A stretch of DNA of 64,000 bases from Algiphilus aromaticivorans DG1253 (GTDB lineage Bacteria; Pseudomonadota; Gammaproteobacteria; Nevskiales; Nevskiaceae), in the NCBI RefSeq assembly GCF_000733765.1, contig NZ_JPOG01000001.1, positions 1,984,001 to 2,048,000 of the forward strand, given 5' to 3'. Shown piece by piece: positions 17,005 through 23,465 of the stretch; within the stretch, counting starts at the first letter, position 1; the number at the start of each line of letters is the position of its first letter. The position numbers were made by a program, and so were the translations under genes. The notes below the pieces were generated by a model, which had not been told where the DNA came from, did no database searches, and saw nothing but the letters and a program-made list of their open reading frames with translations.

Positions 17005-17178
17005 TCAGGACTGAGGGTACTTGTTCTCTGCCGCGTTTCGGATGGCGTCTTTGGCACGCTGCCGCTCCACGCGATGCGTCCTTTGCTTGATCCACTTGGC
17101 ATAGCCGGTGCCGCTCATTGGCCGTCGTGACCAATAGTCGTAGCCGGGCCCCTTCTGTCCTCTGATCGTTCTCGACAT
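17005..17178 (-). CDS. Small conserved phage protein (first late gene)
   Basis: A 57-residue basic protein with the motif GPGYDYWSRRP followed by a helix (YAKWIKQRTHRVERQRAKDA). Start ATG at 17,178 with a GAGG ribosome site. I recall short phage proteins with the DYWSRR and THR-x-ER pattern in tailed phages, all unnamed. It is the most upstream gene of the leftward late transcript, directly after the terminator-like hairpins. Confidence 0.65.
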   Translation of the reverse strand: MSRTIRGQKGPGYDYWSRRPMSGTGYAKWIKQRTHRVERQRAKDAIRNAAENKYPQS

Positions 17179-17191
17179 AACGACCTCGAAT

Positions 17192-17213
17192 AAAGCCCCG
17201 GTGATGCCGGGGC
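17192..17213. repeat. GC-rich hairpin upstream of the first late gene
   Basis: A perfect inverted repeat with arms GCCCCGG/CCGGGGC and a five-base loop lies just upstream of the ribosome site of the 57-residue gene. There is no T-run, so it is not a normal terminator; it may affect translation or antitermination. Confidence 0.5.
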
Positions 17214-17241
17214 GCCCGCGACGCAGTTGTCATGCGGGTAT

Positions 17242-17264
17242 AAAAAAGCCGCCTCGGGGGCGGC
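17242..17264 (-). terminator. Leftward intrinsic terminator at the head of the late operon
   Basis: Read leftward: stem GCCGCC/GGCGGC, five-base loop, then six T. No minus-strand gene lies directly to the right of it before 18,831, so it should stop a short leader RNA started between about 17,270 and 17,480. This is the layout of a late promoter followed at once by a terminator, as in lambda pR'-tR', where antitermination switches on late genes. The antiterminator itself is not identified. Confidence 0.72.
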
Positions 17265-17406
17265 TACATGCGGCGGTGGCAACCTCGGGAGAAGGGAGCA
17301 GCTTTCGCTGCGCGCAACGCCGCACGTTAGGGAATATGGTGCCTTGACTTAGGGGCGGCGTCCAGTTTTCAAGTCGCCTGTTTTCAATGGGTTACGTTTG
17401 CCAATC

Positions 17407-17438
17407 TGCCAGCTGGCAACTACTTCTGCCAGCTGGCA
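17407..17438. promoter_or_regulatory. Twin 12-bp palindromes (likely operator)
   Basis: TGCCAGCTGGCA occurs twice, at 17,407-17,418 and 17,427-17,438. Each copy is a perfect palindrome and the centres are 20 bp apart, about two helical turns, as expected for two dimers bound side by side. They lie between the leftward late genes and the rightward small-gene operon and could control either one. The binding protein is unknown. Confidence 0.7.
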
Positions 17439-17522
17439 AGAATCTTCGTCACATCGCCGCATCGCCGAGCGCATTTCCGGTAAGTGACTGCATACGAAGG
17501 AAATATTCTCGCTCTTCGTCTC

Positions 17523-17551
17523 TTGACCCTAACCTCGTTAGGGCGTATAGT
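17523..17551 (+). promoter_or_regulatory. Strong rightward promoter with embedded operator
   Basis: TTGACC at 17,523-17,528 and TATAGT at 17,546-17,551 are 17 bases apart, close to the sigma-70 consensus. The spacer holds a perfect inverted repeat, CCCTAAC, three bases, GTTAGGG (17,527-17,543). A protein bound there would block polymerase. It drives the four genes at 17,621-18,834, the last two of which encode HTH proteins that could bind it. A half site GTTAGGG occurs again at 17,326. Confidence 0.8.
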
Positions 17552-17620
17552 AGGAACCGTGGATAGGGAAACGGCCTACCACCCCATTCCCCGGGACCGG
17601 GGAGCAACTGGAGAAACAAC

Positions 17621-17962
17621 ATGGCAAACGTTCAAGCAGCAGTTCAGCAGATCCGCGACATCGCCGACCAGATCGATCGCATCGTGCCTCACGAGAGGGA
17701 TTCGAGCAGTCGGTTTGTCGAGAGCGAAATCCGCGAGACCGCCGAGTACACCCGCTACGTCGCCGACTGCATCGCCACGTGGGATGGTCGCCATATTGAC
17801 GAGGTAGGCCGGCAGGGCACTGGGGTCCTCGACTACAACGCGATGAAATTCGATATCGCGCAGTTCAAATTCGGATTCCCGGTTACCGATATCGCCGACG
17901 CTCTGATCAGTGAAATGGAGGCGGAGGCCGATGCTGCCGATGCCAGCAACGGAGACCGCTGA
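17621..17962 (+). CDS. Small acidic protein, first gene of an acr-aca-like operon
   Basis: A 113-residue acidic protein with helical predictions (VQAAVQQIRDIADQIDRIV, then RETAEYTRYVADCIATW) and an acidic Ala-rich C-terminus. It begins about 70 bases downstream of the strong promoter at 17,523. No family recognised. Small acidic proteins led by a repressible promoter and followed by an HTH gene are typical of anti-CRISPR loci, but nothing in the sequence itself proves such a role. Confidence 0.75.
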   Translation: MANVQAAVQQIRDIADQIDRIVPHERDSSSRFVESEIRETAEYTRYVADCIATWDGRHIDEVGRQGTGVLDYNAMKFDIAQFKFGFPVTDIADALISEMEAEADAADASNGDR

Positions 17963-17963
17963 A

Positions 17964-18260
17964 ATGCGCACCACGATCCAACCCTACATCGAGGAGCCGG
18001 TCGAGTTGACGGCGGGCGAACTCCAGGCCGAGGAGGGGCGGCCGCTGACGGTGCATGTTCACGGCTGGGATGCCACGGCATTCGGTGGCAAGGGCGGGCT
18101 GTTTGTGGAGCTGCGCTACGCCGGCGCCTATTCCGGCCCCTACAAACGCATGGTGCCGTCTCGCGCCGAGGCTGACGAGCTGGCGTCTGAGTGGCGGGCA
18201 TCGCTCGGTAACGGTGACCAGTGCGAATGCGCGACGTGCCGGAAAACCAATCCCCACTGA
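17964..18260 (+). CDS. Small protein with C-terminal cysteine cluster
   Basis: A 98-residue protein starting one base after the previous stop. The middle is strand-rich (PLTVHVHGWDATAFGGKGG, LFVELRYAGAYSGPYK), followed by a helix (SRAEADELASEWRASLG) and a Cys cluster (CECATC) at the end that may bind zinc. Its stop codon lies inside the first CRISPR-repeat-like hairpin. No family recognised. Confidence 0.75.
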   Translation: MRTTIQPYIEEPVELTAGELQAEEGRPLTVHVHGWDATAFGGKGGLFVELRYAGAYSGPYKRMVPSRAEADELASEWRASLGNGDQCECATCRKTNPH

Positions 18261-18334
18261 GGTGGGGAAACGGGCGATAGCTCACCTCTGCAGCGAACCG
18301 TTCCACGGATCATCCCCGCCTCGGCGGGGAACAC
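18244..18334. CRISPR. Two type I-E-like CRISPR repeat mimics, 62 nt apart
   Basis: Unit 2 (18,306-18,334, 29 nt) has flank CGGATCAT, stem CCCCGC/GCGGGG with a four-base loop and end AACAC. That is the exact geometry of type I-E repeats; by eye it matches 22 of 29 bases of the E. coli K-12 repeat read on the opposite strand (recalled, not searched). Unit 1 (18,244-18,272) has stem CCCCAC/GTGGGG, the same six-pair, four-loop shape with a compensatory A-T for G-C change. The 33-nt gap equals an I-E spacer. No cas gene is in the window. Unit 1 overlaps the end of the gene before it. It could be a mini-array, an RNA anti-CRISPR or simply two hairpins. Confidence 0.55.
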
Positions 18335-18350
18335 GGAGAAACATAGCGCA

Positions 18351-18626
18351 ATGAAAACGACCCCGCAATACCAGCGCCAGCCGGTGGGCAATCACGACCC
18401 GAACAGGGTCAACGGGCTATGGAAAAAAATCCGTGCGCTCTGTGATATCGACGACCGAGACGTCGCGGACGCGCTCAACGCGCGCGGCGTTTCGATCAGC
18501 CGCTCACGCGTCGCAGCGTGGTCACGGCGCGAGGATAGCGACAAATTCTCGCCGCTTAATGTCGCCGAGCTGGAGGCAGCGCTCGACGCGCTGATCGAGG
18601 CCGACCGTGCTGACCGACCTAAGTAA
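18351..18626 (+). CDS. DUF1456 (YehS)-like HTH protein
   Basis: A 91-residue protein. Residues 22-82 align with the DUF1456 pattern known from E. coli YehS: a first helix (LWKKIRALCDI), a D-x-x-DV-x-x-ALN segment, SRSRVAAWSRRED, a Leu-rich last helix ending ALI. This fold resembles a helix-turn-helix and may bind DNA. It follows the CRISPR-like hairpins directly and overlaps the next gene. It is a candidate regulator of its own operon. Confidence 0.78.
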   Translation: MKTTPQYQRQPVGNHDPNRVNGLWKKIRALCDIDDRDVADALNARGVSISRSRVAAWSRREDSDKFSPLNVAELEAALDALIEADRADRPK

Positions 18627-18834
18627 CTGGCCACCCTCCCCCGCCCCGACCGATATACGCTCGGCGCGCGAGGCCGCGGGGCTCACCCAGGCTCAGGCCG
18701 GCGCGCTGATCTATCGCTCTCCAGAGGTGTGGGCGAGCTGGGAGCGCGGGCGGCGGCCGCTGGATCCGGCGCTGTGGGAACTGTGGCAGATGCGGGCGGA
18801 AGATCCGGGGTGGATTGCGCGGGTGTCGATTTAG
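18607..18834 (+). CDS. HTH regulator, Aca-like by position
   Basis: A 75-residue protein from a GTG overlapping the previous gene. Residues 15-62 form an XRE-type HTH: SAREAAGLTQAQAGALIY, then EVWASWERGRRPLDPALWELW. It is the last gene of the unit and probably a dimeric repressor of the palindromic promoter at 17,523. Anti-CRISPR-associated (Aca) repressors are HTH proteins of this size placed after the acr genes; the relation is by architecture and not by sequence match. It ends convergently with the leftward early genes (four-base overlap). Confidence 0.8.
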   Translation: MLTDLSNWPPSPAPTDIRSAREAAGLTQAQAGALIYRSPEVWASWERGRRPLDPALWELWQMRAEDPGWIARVSI

Positions 18835-19298
18835 GAGGCCAGCCGCGCCGCCGCATCCCCCACCAGATCCATCAGCAGGATCTGCTTCGCCCCCCGGCAC
18901 GTCTCCATCGCCTTGTGCGCGCTGATCCCGCCGCAGCGCTTGCCGACCTCCGGCCAGTCGGGTATGTCCCAGCGGCGCATGCCGTGGACCAGGCGCTGCA
19001 CGCCGCGGTAGCGCACCGTCACCACCAGCTGGCGCTCGCGGTCCATACCCCGGACGTGGACATCCACCCGCCGGCTCCACTCGTGCTCCGGGTCGCGCTC
19101 GACGGCCAGAAGCTCCTCGAGAACCGGGTCGCTGTGCATGCCCTTACCGCGCGGGCCGCCGACCAGCTGGGCGTCCTCGGCCGCGCGCACCGCCGTCGCG
19201 CCGACGCCGATCTGCTCGAAACACGTCCGCGCCCACCAGCCCCAGTCCATCAACCAGCGCTCGGCGTCTGCCATCGTCATCCGGTTCGGATATCGCAT
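18831..19298 (-). CDS. Hypothetical, last gene of the leftward early operon
   Basis: A 155-residue, Trp- and Arg-rich protein (AERWLMDWGWWARTCFEQ near the start, then YRGVQRLVHGMRRWDIPDWP). The position after rusA, at the end of the early operon, is where lambdoid phages keep the late regulator Q, so a role in late gene control is possible. I see no family match; residues 115-150 (CGGISAHKAMETCRG) contain two Cys but no clear zinc motif. Confidence 0.65.
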   Translation of the reverse strand: MRYPNRMTMADAERWLMDWGWWARTCFEQIGVGATAVRAAEDAQLVGGPRGKGMHSDPVLEELLAVERDPEHEWSRRVDVHVRGMDRERQLVVTVRYRGVQRLVHGMRRWDIPDWPEVGKRCGGISAHKAMETCRGAKQILLMDLVGDAAARLAS

Positions 19299-19600
19299 GC
19301 CGTGACCTCCACTTCGAGCTTTCCACCGGGGGTAACCTCGCGGCGCAGGATCCGCAGGTCGATGATCTGGCTGTCGTCTTCCCAGACGCGGGCGCGGGTC
19401 AGTGCGTCGATGACCTGCTTGCTGTCCAAGCCGTAGGCGCGCCGGTCGGGCGGGCTCCAGGTGATGACCACGCGCATGGGGCCCGAACCCAGCGACGGCG
19501 CTTCCTGTTCCCGGCAGGCCCGCAGCGCGTCGTTTCGGTAGGCGACGGCCTCGGCGCGCTGCGGGTGCGGCAGCGTGAGCGTCGCCTTACGCTCCGGCAT
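19277..19600 (-). CDS. rusA: RusA-like Holliday junction resolvase
   Basis: A 107-residue endonuclease. The RusA pattern is visible: a WSPPDRRAYGLDSKQ segment with Asp, then D-A-L in QVIDALTRARVW followed by EDDSQI with two Asp, and a basic strand (LRILRREV). These acidic residues hold the metal that cuts four-way junctions, here useful for resolving replication intermediates before packaging. It overlaps both neighbours. Confidence 0.82.
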   Translation of the reverse strand: MPERKATLTLPHPQRAEAVAYRNDALRACREQEAPSLGSGPMRVVITWSPPDRRAYGLDSKQVIDALTRARVWEDDSQIIDLRILRREVTPGGKLEVEVTACDIRTG

Positions 19601-19952
19601 GCGCCCTCACCCATCGCGTCAGGTTGATGCCCGTGGAAGCCAGGTCCGCCAGCTGCGCGGGCGTCGCGCGCGCCTTGGCCAGCCAGACACTCATGTGCCG
19701 GCGCTCGCCGCCCAGGCTCAGCATCGCCGGCTCGCGCGTGACCTCCCCAGCGTCGTGAAAGATCCGCTCGTAGATCGACCGCAGCGGGAACCGATCGCCG
19801 CGCAGGTCTCCCTTCTCACGGAACCAGCGCAGGTAGTCCGGGCAGGCCAGCGCCCAGCGGCTGCACTGTTCGCGCATCGGGCAGCCGTCGTCGCAGGGGC
19901 AGCCGCTGGCGTCCTCGGCCAGCGCCTCCTCCAGTGTTCGGGTGCGGGGCAT
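19587..19952 (-). CDS. Cysteine-rich early protein
   Basis: A 121-residue protein starting at the ATG at 19,952. Residues 16-45 have a Cys cluster (CPCDDGCPMREQC, then ACPDYLRWF) that could bind zinc. It is followed by FREKGDLRGDRFP and YERIFHDAG, a motif shared with the late protein at 16,332. The C-terminal half (WLAKARATPAQLADL) is helical. No family named; seen in similar position in other prophages from memory. Confidence 0.68.
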   Translation of the reverse strand: MPRTRTLEEALAEDASGCPCDDGCPMREQCSRWALACPDYLRWFREKGDLRGDRFPLRSIYERIFHDAGEVTREPAMLSLGGERRHMSVWLAKARATPAQLADLASTGINLTRWVRAHAGA

Positions 19953-20428
19953 CAGGCGGCCTCTCGGAGTCTTGCAGCGTCGATGTAGGTAACCCCCACC
20001 GCCAGCGCCGACCATTCGTGCGACCGGATGCCGTACAGCGGACCCGGCGTCGCCTTCTTGCCGATCGCCCGGTCTTTCCCGGGGCCGTATCGGTCGATCA
20101 GCGCCTGCCGGACATTCGGGTCTTTCGCCCGTGCTGATCCGCACAGATTCAGCTTTACTGTGCGCCGATACACCAGCTCATGATCTCCCGGGTAGGCCTC
20201 GATGAAGCGCCCGATCCAGATGCACGTCTGGAACACGTCGGCGCCAACAGCCATGCCATAGCTGGCGATCCCCTCGACGGCCAGCATCGGGCAGTCGGGG
20301 AAGTGGGCGCCGTACAGCAGTGCGATCAGGTCTTCGTTGTCGCTGATCTCATGGTGCAGGATGCGATCGTCGTCGAGGTGCACGATTGCGCTCTGCTGGG
20401 GTCCGGGGTCGATGGCTAGTACGTTCAT
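19952..20428 (-). CDS. RuvC-like nuclease fold protein
   Basis: A 158-residue protein. It opens with the RNase H-like strand and catalytic Asp of RuvC (NVLAIDPGPQQSA, Asp7), then MLAVEGIASYG with Glu, and ends with an RSHEWSALAVGVTY segment. The order fits phage RuvC-like resolvases or nucleases. It lies among recombination genes, next to DUF1364 and upstream of RusA. Two different resolvase-like enzymes in one operon are unusual. Confidence 0.78.
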   Translation of the reverse strand: MNVLAIDPGPQQSAIVHLDDDRILHHEISDNEDLIALLYGAHFPDCPMLAVEGIASYGMAVGADVFQTCIWIGRFIEAYPGDHELVYRRTVKLNLCGSARAKDPNVRQALIDRYGPGKDRAIGKKATPGPLYGIRSHEWSALAVGVTYIDAARLREAA

Positions 20429-20811
20429 ACGACGCGCTCTCCGCGGGGAACAATCTTGCTGATCGGTTGTTGCTGCCTCGGCGCCCGCTGGCGCGTGCCG
20501 GCGACGACCAGGGCGCCATCCATGAACAGGATCAGCAGCGACTCGTCGTTCGCGCGTCGGAACGCTTCCAGCTTCTCCTCGCGCGGCGCCGGCACGTTGT
20601 CCAGCCAGTGATGGCAGCCGCTGCAGGCGATGCACCCGAAGATGTCGTGCGCCTTGAGCGACTTGCCCTTGCCGTGGATCTGGAAGTTGCTGTGCGCCCA
20701 GACCGACGTCGCCGGGTCGCCGTTGCAGTAGCCCGGCCGGCGGATCGTGCAGTCCCGACCGCGCGCCAGCTTGGTGAGTGCGGGGTTGCGGTAGTTCACG
20801 TCGGATCCCAT
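20425..20811 (-). CDS. DUF1364 zinc/HNH-like protein
   Basis: A 128-residue protein with the DUF1364 features: NPALTKLARGRDCTIRRPG, YCNGDPATSVWAHSN, GKGKSLKAHDIFGCIACSGCH, then HWLDN. The Cys and His residues form an HNH/treble-clef-like zinc site found in phage recombination regions. It is coupled to the RuvC-like gene by a four-base overlap. Nuclease or DNA-binding role; the family function is not established as far as I know. Confidence 0.82.
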   Translation of the reverse strand: MGSDVNYRNPALTKLARGRDCTIRRPGYCNGDPATSVWAHSNFQIHGKGKSLKAHDIFGCIACSGCHHWLDNVPAPREEKLEAFRRANDESLLILFMDGALVVAGTRQRAPRQQQPISKIVPRGERVV

Positions 20812-21011
20812 GCGTCTGACCAGACGTCTCGGTTATGCACCCGGCGCAGGTCGCCGGCATCGCTACGGATCCGGCTCACACCCTCCGGCCGCTCGCGCAT
20901 GATCCGCAGCGCCCGCTCGATCTTGACCACCGTGCGCTGGTCGCCCGGTGCCACCAGCGCCTCGTCCAGCGCGTTCTCGATCGCGTGCTGCTCCACGCCG
21001 GTCAGCCGCAT
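20796..21011 (-). CDS. Small hypothetical protein
   Basis: A 71-residue protein with an AAGGAGG ribosome site before the ATG at 21,011. Mostly helical and charged (VVKIERALRIMRERP). It overlaps both neighbours, which supports expression. Family not recognised. Confidence 0.6.
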   Translation of the reverse strand: MRLTGVEQHAIENALDEALVAPGDQRTVVKIERALRIMRERPEGVSRIRSDAGDLRRVHNRDVWSDAWDPT

Positions 21012-21262
21012 GCCTGCCTCCTTCGTGATTGGCGGCGCGGGATGCGGCGCCGCGCCGGGTCTGCTTGGGCGGCCAGGCGGTGCCATTCCTCGTTCGCCCC
21101 GGCCGCTTGCTCGGCGTAATCGACAGCGTCTCGGACCCCGGCGAAGAACCGGCGCAGGCTGCGGTGCAGCAAGGCGGCCTCAGCGGCGCGCAGCACCATC
21201 CGAACGGCCTCGCGCGCCTCATCACCGGTCAGAGCGTTGGCGATGCTATCGGCGCGGGTCAC
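21002..21262 (-). CDS. Small hypothetical protein
   Basis: An 86-residue protein; its GTG overlaps the NinB stop (GTGA). Residues 5-60 are helical and Ala/Arg-rich (EAREAVRMVLRAAEAAL, RRFFAGVRDAVDYAEQ), and the tail is very basic (ARRRIPRRQSRRRQ). It may bind nucleic acid, but no family is recognised. Confidence 0.58.
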   Translation of the reverse strand: MTRADSIANALTGDEAREAVRMVLRAAEAALLHRSLRRFFAGVRDAVDYAEQAAGANEEWHRLAAQADPARRRIPRRQSRRRQACG

Positions 21263-21708
21263 TGCAGCGCCTCCTCGTCCTGCGGCCACTCCAGCCCGAC
21301 GCCCTGCCGGCGATATCGGTCGTATACCTCCTGCAGGTACTGGCTCAGCTGCGGCTTCGTCATCAGCGACGTCACCGGGAACCAGCGCATCAGATCCAGC
21401 TTCTCCTCGTGGCTGAACCGGCCCTTCACCAACCGGTCGTAGCGCTGGCGGAAGTCCTCGTCGTCCGTCCGCAGGATCGGCACGCCCAGCTCGAGTTTGC
21501 ACTGGCAGCGCACCTCCTCGGCCGTGCAGTCGCCCAGCTCGCGTGCAATCTGCGCGTACCAGACGTGCGTCAGGGCATTCTGGTCGAGGGAGCGCTTCTT
21601 GCCCTCTTTCCACTGCACCTTGAGATAGCGGTGCTGCTTCCAGGCCTCGCGCATCGTGCCGAGGAGCTTCTGCAGGCTGGGCTCGCTGTTGACGATCGTT
21701 TCAGGCAT
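21259..21708 (-). CDS. ninB: NinB-like recombination protein
   Basis: A 149-residue protein. The NinB hallmark RSLDQNALTHVWYAQIA occurs near residue 39, followed by charged helices (EDFRQRYDRLVKGRF) and a C-terminal GVGLEWP. NinB (Orf) of lambda replaces RecFOR in phage recombination by helping load the annealing protein on SSB-coated DNA. Together with the Bet and exonuclease genes in the other arm it suggests a full lambda-like recombination set. Start at 21,708. Confidence 0.8.
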   Translation of the reverse strand: MPETIVNSEPSLQKLLGTMREAWKQHRYLKVQWKEGKKRSLDQNALTHVWYAQIARELGDCTAEEVRCQCKLELGVPILRTDDEDFRQRYDRLVKGRFSHEEKLDLMRWFPVTSLMTKPQLSQYLQEVYDRYRRQGVGLEWPQDEEALQ

Positions 21709-21988
21709 CGGCCGCCTCCGTTTCGCTGCGTAGCCGCTGGCGCAGCCGCGCCAGGTACTTGTCGGTGCGCGCGTCGCCCCACTTCTCACGGAGCGTCGCA
21801 ATGCGCCGCTGGCGCGCCTCCTCGTCCATGTTGACGAACAGCTCCCGGGCGGAGCCCAGCAACTTCCCGTCGGCCAGCTCCGCCTCTCGCCGGGAAATCT
21901 CTGCCGGAGTCAGAAGCTCGCCGTTGTAGCCGATGCGGTCATTGGCCTCGGCGACGCCGGCCCAGGTGCGGGTGATGTCGGCGGTCAT
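21701..21988 (-). CDS. Hypothetical early protein
   Basis: A 95-residue charged, helical protein (PAEISRREAELADGK, EARQRRIATLREKWGD). It overlaps the methyltransferase stop (ATGA) and the NinB start. Family not recognised. Confidence 0.65.
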   Translation of the reverse strand: MTADITRTWAGVAEANDRIGYNGELLTPAEISRREAELADGKLLGSARELFVNMDEEARQRRIATLREKWGDARTDKYLARLRQRLRSETEAADA

Positions 21989-22908
21989 GCGGCGCTCCGG
22001 ATCTCGGTCAGGAGGTCCGTGACGACCGGCGGGCAGACGGCGTTGCCGAGCATCTGCGTGGCGTCGCGGTGCTTGGCCGGCAGGCGGTAGGTGGACGGGA
22101 AGCCCATGGCGTCCCGGTACTCGCCGGCGGTGAGCATTCGCGTGCGGTCGCCGTCAACGACGCCCCATCGGTCAACGGTGGTAATAGTCCCGATCGGGCG
22201 ACTAAGCGCTCGCCCAGTGCGACCTGACCCGCTGGAGTAGTACGGCATCACGAAGCGCTCGCCGAAGCGCTGGCGCCCGCTCTGGATGCGCGCCTTCGTT
22301 GCGTCGGCACGACCTGGCTTGTCGATCGGCGACCAGTTGCCAGCGTCGAACCGGATGAAGGACGCCGCCGGCACGCGCTCCCGCGGCGCCATGCTCAGCA
22401 TCAGCGGGCTGCGCGTCCGGGTGCAGACGATGTAGACCCGGCGCCGGTGCTGCGGCACGCCGTGGTCAGCCGCGTCGATGATGTGCGGCGCAACCTGATA
22501 GCCCAGCGCCTCGAGCGCCTGCCTCCAGACCGGGTACAGCTGCCAGCGGCAAAACTCCGGCACGTTCTCGACCACGATCACGCGCGGCTGGTGGAACTCG
22601 GCGCAGCTGACGACGGCCCATGCGGTGCTGCGCGTGGCGTCGTGATGCGGGCGATCTGTCCCACGCGCCCGGCTGTGCCCCTGGCAAGCCGGCGAGGCCA
22701 GCAGGATGTCGTGCGCCGGCACGCGCGACCAGTCGGCCTGGTGCAGGTCCTGGCAGCTGTGCTCGGTGTCCGGGTGGTTGTCGGCGTGCACCTGCACGGC
22801 GGCCTGCCAGTGGTTCGCGGCCCACAGCACGCGGACGCCGGCCTGTGTGGCGCCAGCGGTGAAGCCGCCCGCGCCGGCAAATAGATCCACTGCGGTGGCC
22901 CAGCTCAC
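21985..22908 (-). CDS. DNA (cytosine-5) methyltransferase
   Basis: A 307-residue enzyme that transfers methyl from S-adenosylmethionine to cytosine C5. Motif I FAGAGGFTAG lies at residues 10-19; motif IV is SPACQGHS with the catalytic Cys at about 94 (the usual Pro before Cys is Ala); motif VI VVENVPEF; motif VIII DHGVPQHRRRVYIV; the C-terminal motif X ends in MLGNAVCPPVV. No matching restriction enzyme is next to it, so it is an orphan methylase, likely used against host restriction. Confidence 0.92.
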   Translation of the reverse strand: MSWATAVDLFAGAGGFTAGATQAGVRVLWAANHWQAAVQVHADNHPDTEHSCQDLHQADWSRVPAHDILLASPACQGHSRARGTDRPHHDATRSTAWAVVSCAEFHQPRVIVVENVPEFCRWQLYPVWRQALEALGYQVAPHIIDAADHGVPQHRRRVYIVCTRTRSPLMLSMAPRERVPAASFIRFDAGNWSPIDKPGRADATKARIQSGRQRFGERFVMPYYSSGSGRTGRALSRPIGTITTVDRWGVVDGDRTRMLTAGEYRDAMGFPSTYRLPAKHRDATQMLGNAVCPPVVTDLLTEIRSAA

Positions 22909-23465
22909 GCCGCCCCACCCAGCTTCGGCAGAGACTCGCCTGCCGATCGCGCCTCACCAATCTGTCGGACGTTCTGGCTGCTGTGAATGCCGAGCTTCGA
23001 CCGCGGCGTGCCCGGCGCCTCCATGCACTTGTAGGCGTCGATGAACTGCTTGCGCGCCCACGTCAGCTGGCGCGTCTCCATCATGCAGAATGACTGCCAG
23101 CCGCCCTGATCTTCGATAGCGGCCAGTGCACGCGGGTCTTCGATCGGGCAGTCCTGATACGGGCCGGTGTTGCGCAGCGCCTCCAGCGCCTTGCCCCATG
23201 CGGATACCGCCTGCGCCTCCAGGTCGGCCTCCTGGTCCCTCGCCGATCCTTCAAGCCTGCGGATCACGTCGGCCGGCTTCGGCATCCACTGCCCGGATTC
23301 CGGATCTCGGACATGGGCCCGGAGCGCGTGGTCGACGTCGTCGAGCGAGTGATCGCCGAGCGTCGCCCACCACAGCCGCAGGGACGCGGCGGTCACCTCG
23401 CGGCCGTAGATTTCCGCCATGCCCGTGACCAGCTCCGCAAACTTCGCCTTGTCCTCAGTGCGCAT
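22905..23465 (-). CDS. DUF6475-like replication protein (P-like)
   Basis: A 186-residue protein. The first 75 residues have the pattern FAELVTGMAEIYGREV, then DDVDHALRAHVRDPESG and MPKPADVIRRLEG, typical of DUF6475-type phage replication proteins (name from memory). It follows the O-like gene with an overlap, the position of lambda P, which loads the host helicase. The C-terminal part (WQSFCMMETRQLTWARKQF) fits the same family. Confidence 0.75.
   Translation of the reverse strand: MRTEDKAKFAELVTGMAEIYGREVTAASLRLWWATLGDHSLDDVDHALRAHVRDPESGQWMPKPADVIRRLEGSARDQEADLEAQAVSAWGKALEALRNTGPYQDCPIEDPRALAAIEDQGGWQSFCMMETRQLTWARKQFIDAYKCMEAPGTPRSKLGIHSSQNVRQIGEARSAGESLPKLGGAA

Noticed and set aside
1-17178. 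Diversity-generating retroelement near the tail genes
   Set aside because: No reverse transcriptase and no template/variable repeat pair seen in the visible part.
16820-17233. Possible 137-residue minus-strand gene
   Set aside because: Overlaps the better supported 57-residue gene in another frame and shows no protein-like pattern.
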